A DNA stretch of 64,000 nt, taken from NCBI RefSeq assembly GCF_016859285.1, contig NC_053420.1, positions 31,793,045 to 31,857,044 of the forward strand. Direction: 5' to 3'. Below the pieces are notes generated by a model. It saw only the letters and a list, made by a program, of their open reading frames with translations. It did no database searches and had not been told where the DNA came from. Positions 42,881-58,160 of the stretch are shown piece after piece. The stretch comes from Xiphias gladius. Its lineage: Eukaryota > Chordata > Actinopteri > Istiophoriformes > Xiphiidae. How positions within the stretch are numbered: position 1 is the stretch's first letter; every line of letters begins with the position of its first letter. A program made the translations under genes and the position numbers.

Positions 42881-44559
42881 TCAGCTCTGCTGGGAACCAC
42901 ATTACAACATAGTCCATGAGGCATGCAATCATGAGATCACGTAACTTTCCAAGTTTAAATAAATCTTTCATTTAAGTCAGTTATCTTAACTGAAGTATAT
43001 GGATATGAATATGAAACTAACCGTAATTAAGACTATCCTCTATAATTGCATTGTAATATTGCAATTTGTACCACTAAAAAGTTTAGTTACCCTTGGGTTT
43101 CTCTCACAAATCTGTGTTTAAAGATCACCTTGAAACATGTTTTATGATACATAAAAATACTATGCTTTGAATAATAATTTTTGTCTGATACAGTTTTTCC
43201 ACAAAAAAGGTAAATTACCTATTGCCTTAAAATTTAACAAAAATGTATTTTGATGTAGTGCAATTAGTGTCCCAGTTTTGTACATAATCCTACACATCAC
43301 ACAGCTAAATCCTTCCTTGGCGGTCTGTTTTGCTTGTTTTACATTTTCAATATTACAAATAAATACTCAACAGAACAAACACACTCTTACATTTGGAATG
43401 TTTTGGTGGTCATATGGGGAGACTTGGAGTCGCCTGCTATGACGGCGAACCTACCGCTGCTGCCAGTGCTTGAATGAATGCAAAGCGGTGAGCTGTGGAA
43501 CCTGCTGCTACTGGGCTGGATTCAACTTCCTCGCCATGGACCTCTTAGTGACCTCTGGGACTAAGGTCTAAAGTGCTGAAAACACCTGAGACTCGTCCAG
43601 GGAACAAGGTAACATTTGAGTACTCAGTGATGTAGTGAGTATGAGCCAAGACATGTTTATGAAATATGTATCATATTACTCACCTAATGCTGTATTACAC
43701 TGATGTGTAGTAACAGAATCGTTAGCTGAGAGGTAGTTAGTAAATGTCTATGACTGATAGCTAGCTCATTAAACATAATGAAAAATGTACACAATTACAT
43801 GAGGTTAACACTACACAAATTGCACGACTTAGTTATGTGACTCGACAAATGAGAAGCAAGCTAACAATTTTGCTAGCCAGCTAGTCAAATCATTAACTAG
43901 CTTCATGTTGCGTAAATAAAAGAAAACTACAGTATATTATGTTAACTAATGGAGAAAAGTTTTATATATTTTTTTATCTGAAAGATGCAACCAAGTTTTT
44001 GCAGTGGTCGTGTCCTCATCCCTGACTGAGTGATTCATTATTTCTGAAAACGATATGATTATGTATTTTTTTCTTCTGCCAGTTGGGCATAGTGACATCG
44101 ATACTGCGTGCAGATAGCCAAAAATGATATTAAAAGAAGTACTTCCGGTTTCAGAGGGCGAAAAATTCAGCTGTTTTTAAGTTTTTGATTTATTTCACTG
44201 TCGCTGTTTAAATCACAGACGAAAAAGGAAATCAAGTCCAATTTGAGGTATAAATCTGCCGTTTTTGACTATAGAGTCAATTTTTAATGCTTTTTTTGTC
44301 TTTGTATTTAAAAATAAAAATAAATGCTGTAGGAATGAGGACTCAATTTTTCCATTGATCTGATTGGTCATTAGTTGACAGGGGCTGTTGACAGGTTCTG
44401 ATCTGATCCTCTAAAGCTAGCCTCTTGGACCTGTGGAGGTTTGCCTGCAACATGGCGATCTATCAATTTAAAAGTGAACCAACGTCGTGATAGAACAAAA
44501 CCCAGTGAAGCCTAAAGAGAGCTAGTTAACCCCATAAATCTCGGTTCATGGTACAGGCC
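42881..44559. other. Intergenic DNA
   Basis: Mostly AT-rich without a recognisable gene, except the GC-richer block at 43381-43612. Around 44050-44450 there may be decayed repeat sequence (TACTTCCGGTTTCAGAGGGC), unclassified. Confidence 0.45.
43381..43612 (+). other. GC-richer block with donor-like end
   Basis: An isolated block in AT-rich surroundings. It contains CTACCGCTGCTGCCAGTGC and CCTCGCCATGGACCTC and ends at GGGAACAAGGTAACATTTG, a plausible splice donor (AAG|GTAACA). No long open frame. It could be the first exon of a non-coding transcript or the head of a dispersed repeat. Confidence 0.3.
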
Positions 44560-44830
44560 CCTTGTATGATGTCGTCTAGATTTGAAAAAAGCAGGCAGAT
44601 CAATCTTTTACGTGCTTCACAAGTAGAATAAAGGCTCCACAAATTTAACAGTAGGTTTTAAAACAGCATTGAGGCTTAAACTAGGATGTTTCACAACAAT
44701 AAGTGGTGCAAATAACGGATAATCGGTTTAGTATTGTAAAGTAAGTTTCCCTTATCTGTCCCCTTAAATGCCGAATCGGAAGCTAACTTCAGCGTCGTAG
44801 TCAAGCTACGTTAGCTAACTTTATGGTGTA
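44560..44830 (-). repeat. ~174-bp repeat family, single inverted copy
   Basis: Read on the minus strand it has GCACCACTTATTGTTGTGAA, AAGCCTCAATGCTGTTTTAA and CCTTTATTCTACTTGTGAAG, then TCAAATCTAGACGACATCAT, matching the leader and first unit of 38041-38560 in inverse orientation. The flank CGGAAGCTAACTTCAGCGTC also recurs as CGGAAGCTAGCTTAGGCATC near 45818. Confidence 0.7.
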
Positions 44831-45259
44831 CTCTTTAATGAAGAATCACGGACCCCATTGACACTGTTAATCACCAAGCTGTATCATTACTTGTTCACGA
44901 TATAGGTGACAGACTTACATTTCCCCGTGTTTCTTAAATAATTCCATTTGCTGGCTGCAAAAGGCGTTCCTCTGACCCTACAAACGTAACGTTGACATCA
45001 CTCAACTATAGTGGACAACCGGACGTGGAGTTATTTTACTTCAAAATAAAAGCGATTTTTGTTGGCTTTATGTTTAGGGCATACAACTTCGTACCGGGAT
45101 AATTTAGGTCTCTGGATTACAATGTTGACGATTTGACATGCAGTATATACATTTTATTGAACAGAAAAAAATACACATATATACAAGGTTTAATCTTAAC
45201 CACCAATGATTTATTTATCTGCTATACATAAGAAATAGGGAAAAAAAAAAGTCATGTTC

Positions 45260-45850
45260 ATGGATACATTGAAACTGCTGTTGACCTACCTCAGTTCTAG
45301 ATGTGAAAAAGCAGTAAAAAATTTTCATTTTTGGATATTCACAGAATAAAGGATTTACAAATAGGAGCCTGTGTTTTAAAAAAGTCTTGGGTGTCTCTGG
45401 GTTAATGTATTCCAGTGCTGACCAGTCTAAGTAGAGTGGTTTCTGTTCTAGGCCTGGTGTGATGTGGTCTAGATGTGAGAGGAGCAGTGAGATCTCCCTT
45501 TTTTTACTTATTCACAGATAGAATAAACGTTTGACAAATCTGAAACCATGTTTTAAAGAGTCTTTAACTTCTCTGGGATATTCTAATCCAGATTTGACCA
45601 GTCTAAATATAGTGGTTTTTGATCTGGGCCTCGTCTGATGTTGTCTGGATGTGAAAAAAAGCATCGAAATCTCTCTTCTTGCTTTCAAAAATAAAACACA
45701 TTATTCTTTAATTTGAAAGTGGGTTTCAAACATTGTTAAGGTTTTACCTACAATGTCTTTCAATGTCTAACAGTAACAGAGAATCAGCCACCTAGCATTG
45801 TAAATTTAAATGTGAGTCGGAAGCTAGCTTAGGCATCGTCTTCTCAGGTT
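45260..45850 (-). repeat. Tandem array of the ~174-bp unit (minus orientation)
   Basis: Units read on the minus strand begin near 45731 (GTTTGAAACCCAC), 45557 (TTTAAAACATGGTTTC) and 45383 (TTTTAAAACACAGGC), an even 174-base period, with a partial third unit. Internal landmarks are the same as at 38041-38560 (AACCACTATATTTAGAC, CATC-AGACGAGGC, AATCTGGATTAGAATATC). The opposite orientation to the 38-kb array is clear. Confidence 0.85.
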
Positions 45851-45883
45851 GAGCCCTCTCTTTAGAATGTACCAGCAGAGATC

Positions 45884-46238
45884 TTAAAGGCTTAGTTTGT
45901 CCTTTTGAGAAATGTACTTATTCACTTTCTTGCCAAGAGTTACATAAAAAGATGAATACCACTTTCAAGTCTGTACAGTAGGAAGCCACCACCAGCAGCT
46001 GGTTAGCTTAGCATGCAGCAAATAGGGAAACAGCTAGCCTGGTTCTGTCTAAAGGTATCAAAATTCACATACCAGCACATTTAAAGTTCAATAATTAACA
46101 CATTGTACCCCATATGTTTAATCCACAAAAAAATAAAATGCAAAAAATTACAATTTGCTGTTTTATGAGGAGGTTATGCGCTGTACTATTTCTTGGGACG
46201 GAAGTTACTGGTCTGAAATGTCGAACTACTCCTTTAAG
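45884..46238. mobile_element. MITE of the fish TTAAAGG...CCTTTAA family
   Basis: Left end TTAAAGGCTTAGTTTGTCC, right end TGTCGAACTACTCCTTTAA, roughly inverted. Inside are CTTTCTTGCCAAGAGTTA, CAGCTGGTTAGCTTAGCATG and GGGAAACAGCTAGCCTGG, hallmarks of a very common fish element. About 355 bp and non-coding. It directly follows the inverted 174-bp array. Confidence 0.8.
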
Positions 46239-50052
<3,814 letters not shown>

Positions 50053-50581
50053 TAGGGCTGGGTACTGCTGGAAGGTAAAGTAATGATTCAGTTTCTTAAC
50101 AAATCCATTTTCAGATTCTTGTCATATTATTTGAGCTAGAAAAGAAACCAAAAAGTGTTGAAAGCAAAAACCCCCATTAGTTTCAGCATATTTAACATGA
50201 ATGATGAAGCAATTTGAGGTTCTTGTTCATTAAAAAAAGAAAAATGTAAATATTCTTGCAAAGCAAAATTTGAGAGTTTGAGTATGAATGTTTTCTATTA
50301 ATTTGGGTTGGACTCAATAGTATTAGCTAATTTTGTGACATTATAATGATTGGGGACATTGATGATGCTACTCTATGCTACCTTGAATGCTTTCTCATGT
50401 TAGACATGTTACTTTGAGCATTAGCTCTCATCTGCAATATTTTCAACACTATACTTGGGAGCTGATACAGGCCATGTAGTCCTTGAAATTTTGATCAGCA
50501 ATTTCAGTGAAGTCAGGAAGTGATAAGTGGAATCAAAGAACAAGTTTCTTGAAAAACTCCAGCTCTTCTTACCCAACCCTA
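50053..50581. mobile_element. MITE with TAGGGCTGGGTA-type ends
   Basis: Left end TAGGGCTGGGTA; the right end, read on the minus strand, is TAGGGTTGGGTA, a 12-bp inverted repeat with one mismatch. Inside, TAATGATTCAGTTTC fits a common fish element with AGGGCTGGGTA termini. About 529 bp and non-coding. Confidence 0.7.
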
Positions 50582-52314
50582 CAGACGTGGCAGACTGAAG
50601 GATGTTGCAGCATATTGTTATGATTCATCAGAAAAAAACACTACAAACATTTGTGGTTTTAAAAGCACTGGTTTCAGGCTTACAATTTACAAATCAAGGA
50701 AAATCTTATGGGAAATAATACTTGTCTGAGTACATTGTCAAATATGTACTACATATCATGTTAAGAACCTAAAGACTCTTAAAAGCAAAAGAAAAGGATT
50801 ACTCAGTTTTTTCACTGTTGAGAAAATATAAGCGCAGGTAAAATGAATAACCTGAAAAAATCCACTGTGAAGAAACTTGTAAAATGTGCACTAGACTAAC
50901 ACTGAGAACCCAAAGACTGTTTATCCCTGTTTTACATTTATGAAACATAATCAATTTGTTGCATAGAGCTTGTTGTTGAGTATGCTGTTACCCAGCAGAT
51001 CCTTATTACTCAACCCTATAATGACAAACACAGTTGCATGGGAGTAAATGAAGGCTCCACATACAGTACAGGCCTTTGTGTTCTTAATCTCTGGCTTCTC
51101 TGTCATAATGAATTTATGTCTGAAAAAAAAACCCTTTAAAAATGTGATTTTCCAAAAGATCGGGAACGGCATGAGGTTGCATCATCTGTTGTAGTTCATC
51201 AGATGTGTAAAATGTAAAATCTCTACTGGTGGCCTCTGTATGTGTGTATTTGTGTGTGTGAGATCAGATGACATAGCAGCATACAAGAATGTGGAGGACT
51301 GAGGGAGTCTGCTTCCAGATGCTTTGAGTCAGCTGTGATTACTGGAGTGGTAAACTATCAGAGGCGTTGGAAATCAACCGGCCTGAAGCGGGAGGCCACA
51401 AAGGACATGTACAAAAATCACAAAGTTATTATGATAAGGATATATTTATATATGCATACATACAGTATTTCCACATATTAAAAAGCATAATATGAATTAT
51501 ACAAAGAAATAATAATAAAAGTTCACAGTAGCAGTTGTTACACCACCTTAGGTAATCTAACATTAGAGTGACTCGCTAATAAGCGAGAGAGTGACAATAA
51601 AACAAGGCAAAAAAACGAAAAAAGTTGCAGAAGAAATTACTTTTAGAAAACAAGCGCTACTTGTCTCTGGCAATAGATTCCAAGATTTCGGTTCCTGTGA
51701 TCAATGATTGGTAATATGAGTATTATAGATGAACAAGGTAGAGGAGGTTATACTGAGCTTAAGTCGACCAGCATTTTGTCACTGAGGCTGAGAGTTCATG
51801 CCTTCCTCCATCCAGTACCTTCAATTAACTGGTAGGTGGCAGGCAGAAAAATGTCCTTCACATAAGCAGTTGGTTTAATAATGGCCAAAGCTGTGGAATG
51901 TCAAAAAAAAAAATCAGAGCTCAAGTGGAGAAAAGCAAAGTGAGTCAGCTTTAGTAAAGGCAGTAACACTGACATTATACAGTATAGTGCAAACAAGAAA
52001 AGACAGAAAAGTGTTTCTCGTTGCCTCGTTGTGAAACTTAAAAACGCAGGTGCAAACCCTTCAGTAGGAGAACTTTAAGACATAAAATGGCGAGAAAAAA
52101 TAAATATCAAAAAATTTTTATCAGTGTAAAAAAGTAATCAGGTTATTCATTTTAACCAAGAGTCTGGCAAAAAAGGCCTCAAAAAGTCTTGTCCACAATA
52201 GTTCCTTGACGTTTTACAAAGTTAAGTGCCTCCTTTGTGGGTTCAGGGACCTTGAAGGGTGTTTGCACCCACAGGATGCCCTCAGCTCAGCTCCAGGCCT
52301 CTGAAGGGCCTCTC
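50582..52314 (-). other. ptprg downstream region, probable 3' UTR
   Basis: Lies immediately 3' of the ptprg stop codon on the minus strand. Mammalian PTPRG has a long 3' UTR, so some of this is probably transcribed. No minus-strand AATAAA stood out in 51.4-52.3 kb; an ATTAAA variant lies near 51870. No independent gene seen. Confidence 0.4.
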
Positions 52315-53023
52315 TCACACCAAAGACTCCAAGCTTTCCGTCTGGTCGGACTGGTTGGACATGGACACCATAGTCCCGTTAGTGTTCCTGGCCAGAAGTC
52401 CAGAGCTGTTTTCCTTGGTGCTGACAAGGCTGAGTAGAGCTTTGTATAGGTACTGGTACTGGTCCTGTGGACAAATCAGAGACAGAAGGGGACAAAGACA
52501 GACAGAGAAAGCAAGAGAGCGAGGAGGAACAGGTGAGAACAATATGTGACCACCATGCTTTTACTTCTTCGAGCCATATCCTACAGGTATGCTGTAGCTT
52601 AATAGATTTGCAGAATGTGGACTAACAAGATATGCCATGTGTTTTACCAACTGCATTACCAACTATTACTTCCACAAGAAAAAAAAGACAACCATTACAT
52701 AACATCAAAATGTGAGATTGTGAAAAAATACTGCCAGATATTACCAAATCCCTGTCAAGTTCAGTAAATAGATCATCTACATAAACTCCTCTTGAGCAAG
52801 AAGCCCACTCCTAACTAGGGATTGTTAAAGAGTACAGTATACACTGGAATTGCTGGGTATCACCTAAGTTGCAGTTGTCAGACTCACAATGTCTGTAAAG
52901 ACTCCGGGCCTCATGAGGTTGATCATCTTGGCCACTTGATAGATATCGACAATGCCCTCGCTCTCCAGCTGCTGAGACAGGGTGGTGAGGGCACACAACA
53001 TGCCAGCTGACACTGCTCCCAAC
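52315..53023 (-). CDS. ptprg: Receptor tyrosine phosphatase gamma, last two coding exons
   Basis: Single-pass receptor phosphatase; the second, catalytically inactive phosphatase domain (D2) ends here (known for the family). Penultimate exon 53023-52888 (136 nt; acceptor tgtcag, donor gtgagt) encodes [20 protein letters not shown] and [20 protein letters not shown]. Last exon 52464-52315 (acceptor tccacag) encodes [20 protein letters not shown] and a tail ending QTESLESLV, stop TGA at 52315-52317. PTPRG in mammals ends ESLESLV and carries the [14 protein letters not shown] block, so the identity is firm. Whether this is the a or b fish duplicate cannot be told. The 46 codons of exon n-1 follow D2 sequence expected to the right of the window. 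No break in either exon. Confidence 0.92.
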
Positions 53024-53980
53024 CTGACAACCACACACAAACACACACACGCACACACACAATGTCAGGGTCGGGGGTTAGCATTCATCTCCATAATAAT
53101 ATCAGAGAAGTCTCATCAAGCTCTCCTCCACTAGTTCATCAACATTGATTTCTTGATTTTGCTGTTTTACAGGTGTGGCAGTAATGGGGACGAAAAAATA
53201 CTGCTTGTGCTGAAGATGGCACAAGAGGAAAGGTTCTATGGTTATCAAAATTAAATCTATTATCTGTGCAGAGCTGATATTTTGACTTGAGGGTTTCATT
53301 GTAGGAAAGCTCATAGAGTGTCAAAAAGGGAAATGGAAAATTACAACAAAAAAAAATCTACTGTTTTAGCCCATTGATGGAATCTTAGTCCATGGCATAA
53401 TACTCACTGTAGCTATATTTAATTTCACCTCATTCTTCTGGTTTACATCATCATCAGCATGTAGTGCCTTCAAATATTGTTTCTCGTCTTGTGTTCACTG
53501 GAAGACTCCAAAGGCTATAAATGATCCAGTGTTGCAGTATAGAGGTCTATATTTTGAAATGCTTCTTACGAACATTATGTTTCACATGCTTTTTTTAAAC
53601 AACAGGTCCATAAAAGTTAGTTATATTTGTTGTCTACTGTTATTTCACTCCTCAGTATGCAATTGAAATGCAAAACATAAACAATCATGCATCATTTTTG
53701 AATGAAGGACACACTTATTTTTTGCCTTATTGGTTTTCATTTGTTGCACATCGTTTAACCGCATCAACATCATGCTTATGGTGTACCTGAGTTGGAATAC
53801 AAGCTTGCGAACTCCATTTGAAGCAAGCAATATACCAAAAACAACTAACAGCAGCTGTATAGACAATATAATATGTTATTATTATGTGTTGCTTATAAAG
53901 CTTATAAAGCTTTTAGCATATATTTAGACAATTTCCACATCATTCTGGGTCTCAGTCTTTCAGTTGTCCAATGAACTCAT
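53024..53980 (-). other. ptprg intron, proximal part
   Basis: The intron 5' of the penultimate exon starts at a CA-rich tract (53029-53060) just beyond the acceptor. No further ptprg exon was recognised from here to 64000, so this intron is at least 10.9 kb. Confidence 0.6.
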
Positions 53981-54780
53981 GGGGGTATTATAAGTAGTTT
54001 TTCTGTCATGGCTCTTTGTTGTCATTGTAGCGTACACAACTTTGCCCCACCACCACCACCCTCCCCAGGTCATGGCCCTGTTTGTGGTGCCCCAGCTTGT
54101 AAAGTTGCTGGTATACTTCATCAGAGCTGCTTGTCGGAGCGATTCCAATCCAATACACTTTTTGTCAGAATCAGTGAATATCTCCTCATGGTCTGCTAGC
54201 TGTGTTTGTGCTGAAAAAAATCCAATGTTCCTACACAGCCCTTGCTCTGCAAATGGCAATTCCAGCCAGTCAGCACCTGAGGGCGATAGTGTTGGTGCAC
54301 AGGAGAGTGAAGGGGATAAAAGGGGGTAGTGGGAGTGAGAGACACAGTAATTTCAGCGCATGCTAACATGCTACACAACAAAAAAGGAGAAGTGCTTGAG
54401 AAACAGCCTAAGAGGAGAAGGTCTGAGGAACAAAATCTGAGAAAGAAGGGCTATGATCAGGTGAGGGGGAAGCCCCATGTTAACATTGTTGAGGCTTTCC
54501 AACGGTGGAGACCGCATGGTCAGACTTGGAAAGAATTTTAATTTTAAGCTTTAGGAATTTTAATGGTACACCATCCCACCGATGCAGCAGCCCACTTGAC
54601 AGCCCACTGGGATTTGTAGTCCCAATGGCCAGTCCGACTATGGTGAAGAGACCTCGGAGAGTTGAAAGGCATGAAGATCGATGTGGAGGTTGCTCTGTTT
54701 CTGCTTCACAGGTGGGTTATATTAGTTTTGCTATGTTTCACAGAGCCAATAAGTCAGAATTATTTTGTCCCATTTGCTAA
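53981..54780 (+). mobile_element. Dispersed fish repeat with decayed coding traces
   Basis: Plus-strand frames read KGEVLEKQPKRRRSEEQNLR, KKGYDQVRGKPHVNIVEAFQ and, after about 120 bases of interruption, LGELKGMKIDVEVALFLL. These pieces recur together in fish repeat-encoded proteins as I remember them, where VNIxxAFQRWRELKG is continuous. The upstream part (TTTGCCCCACCACC, CAGAGCTGCTTGTCGGAGCG) appears to belong to the same repeat. Family uncertain; the coding remnant is broken. Confidence 0.45.
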
Positions 54781-56170
54781 TGTTTTTGATATCTAATCTG
54801 ATAAGTTAGCAAACATATTTGTGTGTCCAGTAACGTTAAATGACTTGCCCACAGAAATTCAGTTTACTTTCTAGTTTTCCAAGATATAGTGTTGGTGAGA
54901 TGTTAGCTATAGTAGCAGGAGATTTGTGAGTATCACTGTCTGCAGCTGGTGTGCTGGCTCTGGGAAACCGTCTCGTCTTCTCTGCATGTTAGCTTCGCGG
55001 CAGCAACTGTAGTCACAGTTGGCTGTTTCGTTGTTTGCTCTATATCATGGTATTTGTCTGTACAACGTGTGAGGGGTTTTATAGCCATGAAGACCTAAAA
55101 AGCACAGTGGTATTATTTGGTTGGATGCATAATTTGGTAATGCTGCTTTCCTTCTTAGCTTAGCCACAAACCTACAGTCCTCTCTTTTGTCAATTTAGTT
55201 TTGTAAAGTCAATCTAAAAAACTAAGTCTTGCTTGTTTTTATTCTGCTGTGTTTTGGATGCTCTTCTTTTGTGCATATTGTTTGTTTGAGAGCGTTCTAT
55301 ATTATAATGTTTGTTTGCCTCAGCTAAACAGAAAGAGTATCCACCTCCTCGCTGTATAAAACCTCTTCCTAACATACAACGGGCGGGCAAACTATAGCGA
55401 ATGGAGCCTGAAAAATTGTCCAGATATACTACAAGCTATGTAGCTCGATGAGGGGATGTGAGAGGAAGGGATGAGATGCTTTTTTGTGCCGCTTGTTATT
55501 TCTCCCTCTGAAAACGACCAAGTTTTAATAATTTCCTAAACTAGAATGATTTTTTTGTGTGTGATTTGTACACCATTATATTTAATATAGGCTCATTATG
55601 TAGGTTGTAATAAAGAGCAGTATTGAATAACTTTCAGTTACTGTCAGTTACTGTCAGTTAGACCACTTACAATTATCTTACAATCTAACTAGTCCCTAGC
55701 TACTAGTTAGGTTTTAATTCACATATTTAAGTCTAAAACATGATATGCGAATAGGTTGGAGTAAGTGGGCAAAACTTTCAAAGAAATAGAGCCTGGTCAA
55801 GTGTTTTTTCAAATAAGTGACGTCACTCAGCTTGTTTGCTGATGCATGGAGCAGGTCAGGACATCTTCATTGGGAAACATTGAGACAATCTGATGTTCAT
55901 TCACTCGCTTGTCCGCATTGCATCCAGTTAGGAATCGGTTTAAGACTCTCTAGATTCTGCAATTGTGTTGTTGCCTTGGCAATGCCTGTACATGAATTTG
56001 GAGGGTGGCGCTTCTGAGGGAGCAATGTAGGAAAGGTTGTATTTGTTTTTTTCTATTGAGTTCAAATATCAACAGTCTTTCTCCAGAATTGTTTACTCCA
56101 CTTTTAAACTTTTGGTTTCCAAAGATCTGATAAAATTTGCATTTCGCTCAGTTGTTCTGTCTGTCATGAA
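54781..56170. other. ptprg intron, probable continuation of repeat DNA
   Basis: No exon seen. The part near 55980-56100 (GGAGGGTGGCGCTTCTGAGG, then CAGTCTTTCTCCAGAATTG) may be the far end of the repeat starting at 53981. Nothing else identified. Confidence 0.35.
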
Positions 56171-58160
56171 ATAAATGTGCATTTTCCCCCAAATTTTGGA
56201 AAGGCCATGTCCCTCACACCTTAAGTCTGACTGACTTGAAAGTTCACACACAAACCCAGCTCAATGTGCTGTACAAAAAAGCTTCTTGGACCATAAAGGT
56301 CTGCCAAGATGGATTTTGTGTTAATTTGCATAAACTGAAAAAAAAGTGAAACCGATTTGGATTTTGACTTTATCAACACCAAATTTGGTATATGTCCTTG
56401 GGGGACTGAAATACAAATTTTCCACAACTTAAGTTGTCTTACAGCAATCCTGATTAAACTCAGTAGGGATCTGGCTCTATGTCCTGGACGTAAACACTAA
56501 AAGCAGTTGGCGCTATACTCCAGGTAAGGGCGTTTTGGCCAGTAACTGCCACATATTATATTGCACATTCTAAAACCGTACGTGCACATATTTCCCGAAT
56601 GGAGCTGAACCTTGTGATATAGGCCACACCCACTTCTGCTCATAGATTTTTGTGAAATATGCGAAACCTGCTTTTTTGAACTCCTCTTAGGTTATGAGTT
56701 TGATCTGCTCAAAACTTTGCACATAGAATCTATGGACTTTTCATGAAAAGATATTAAAAGAGTTGTGATAATCCAAAAAATGTGCAAGTTTTAAAGGAAC
56801 AACTTCCTGTAGTTTGCAGTCAAAACAGGAATTTTTGGATATCTTTGCAACAATCACTCTACTCTTAGGCTTTAAGTGTGATCTGCATGAAAATTTGCAC
56901 ATATCATCTACGTACTCTCATGATCACAAGCTATTAAAAGAGTTTTTAAACTCCAAAAAACTGCAAAAGTTATAAAAGAAAAACTTATTATATAATAATA
57001 TAAAACTTTGGCCAGTAGTTTACCGTGCCAAGGTGAACTCATTTTAGCCTGAAGTCCAATAATTCATAAATTGTTTTACTTGGCATCTAAGGACCCTCAT
57101 GATTGTTGGATCACTTGCCCCAAAACTTGTTGGGTAAGTCACAACAGGTTTACTCAACCCCAAGTCCAAGTTTATGTCAGGCTACTTTAACCATGATTTC
57201 TGGAATACCCCTGAGAAACATTCCAACTTTTGTGGAATGTTTTCCAATTTCTCTGCTGCTTTCAACCTGAGACTTGTATCGTTCCCATAGACCTGCAGGT
57301 ACAAATTGCATTGCCTCAATGGGCTGCCGAGTGTGCACTGCGCAGGGGACTTGGACCCCATTAATACTTGCCGGCATGTCTAGTTATTATTATATTTTTG
57401 TCGAATTGGCTCAAAGTGCTGTGAGGAGGAATGAGCTCGCAACATGAAACCCTGCCCAATACCTGGAACTGATGTGCAAGTGCTTCACATGAAATATAAG
57501 CCCCAAAACACAATTTTGAAAAGGCCACACCCCTTACACCGTAAGTCTTATTGACTTGAAATTGGAAATACCAGTCCAGCTCAATGTGCTCTACAAAAAA
57601 ACCTCTTGGACTATAAAAGTCCGCCACGATGAATTTTCCACCATTTTGAATTTTTAGAAAAAATCATTTTGGCATCTCCTCCTAAACCGTACGTCTGATT
57701 GCTACGAAATTGTCTGTACATCATCATTGGACCAAGGTTTATGAAAATTTGGATAAAGTTTGTTGATATTTTATTTAGTTTTCAAGGTATTAACCACTAA
57801 ACTTCACAAGGGGCAGGACTTAGCAGGAAAATGTCCATAACTCATTAACAATTTGTCCGTTCATCATAAACCTGGGTATGTATCTTCAGGCCATGTTTGA
57901 AAATAGGTCTACTGAAACATTTTGAACCCAATACATAAGGGATCCCACAAATACCAAAAACATATACCTCAAAGCCTAATGACAGAATTTCACCAATGTA
58001 GGGGGGCAATCTTCTGGGGGCAAGTATTAACCAAAATCTGAAGTGGCATATTGATTGATACGAGTGAGAATGGCCTCTCATATCTTTGCTCATAACTCAA
58101 GATGCAATCCTGATTAAACTCACTGGAAACATCTTGTGCTATCTCCTCAACATACAAACT
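56171..58160. repeat. Unclassified interspersed repeat with internal duplications
   Basis: Two related segments in the same orientation: CCAGCTCAATGTGCTGTACA near 56259 and CCAGCTCAATGTGCTCTACA near 57579, each preceded by AAGTCT-A-TGACTTGAA and each reaching GCAATCCTGATTAAACTCA (56443, 58105). Between them a roughly 177-base unit (GATCTGC-AAA-TTTGCACATA, near 56702 and 56879) is tandemly doubled. Minus-strand open frames across it are similar to one another because the DNA is duplicated. I recognise the sequence style as a fish repeat but not its class. Confidence 0.6.
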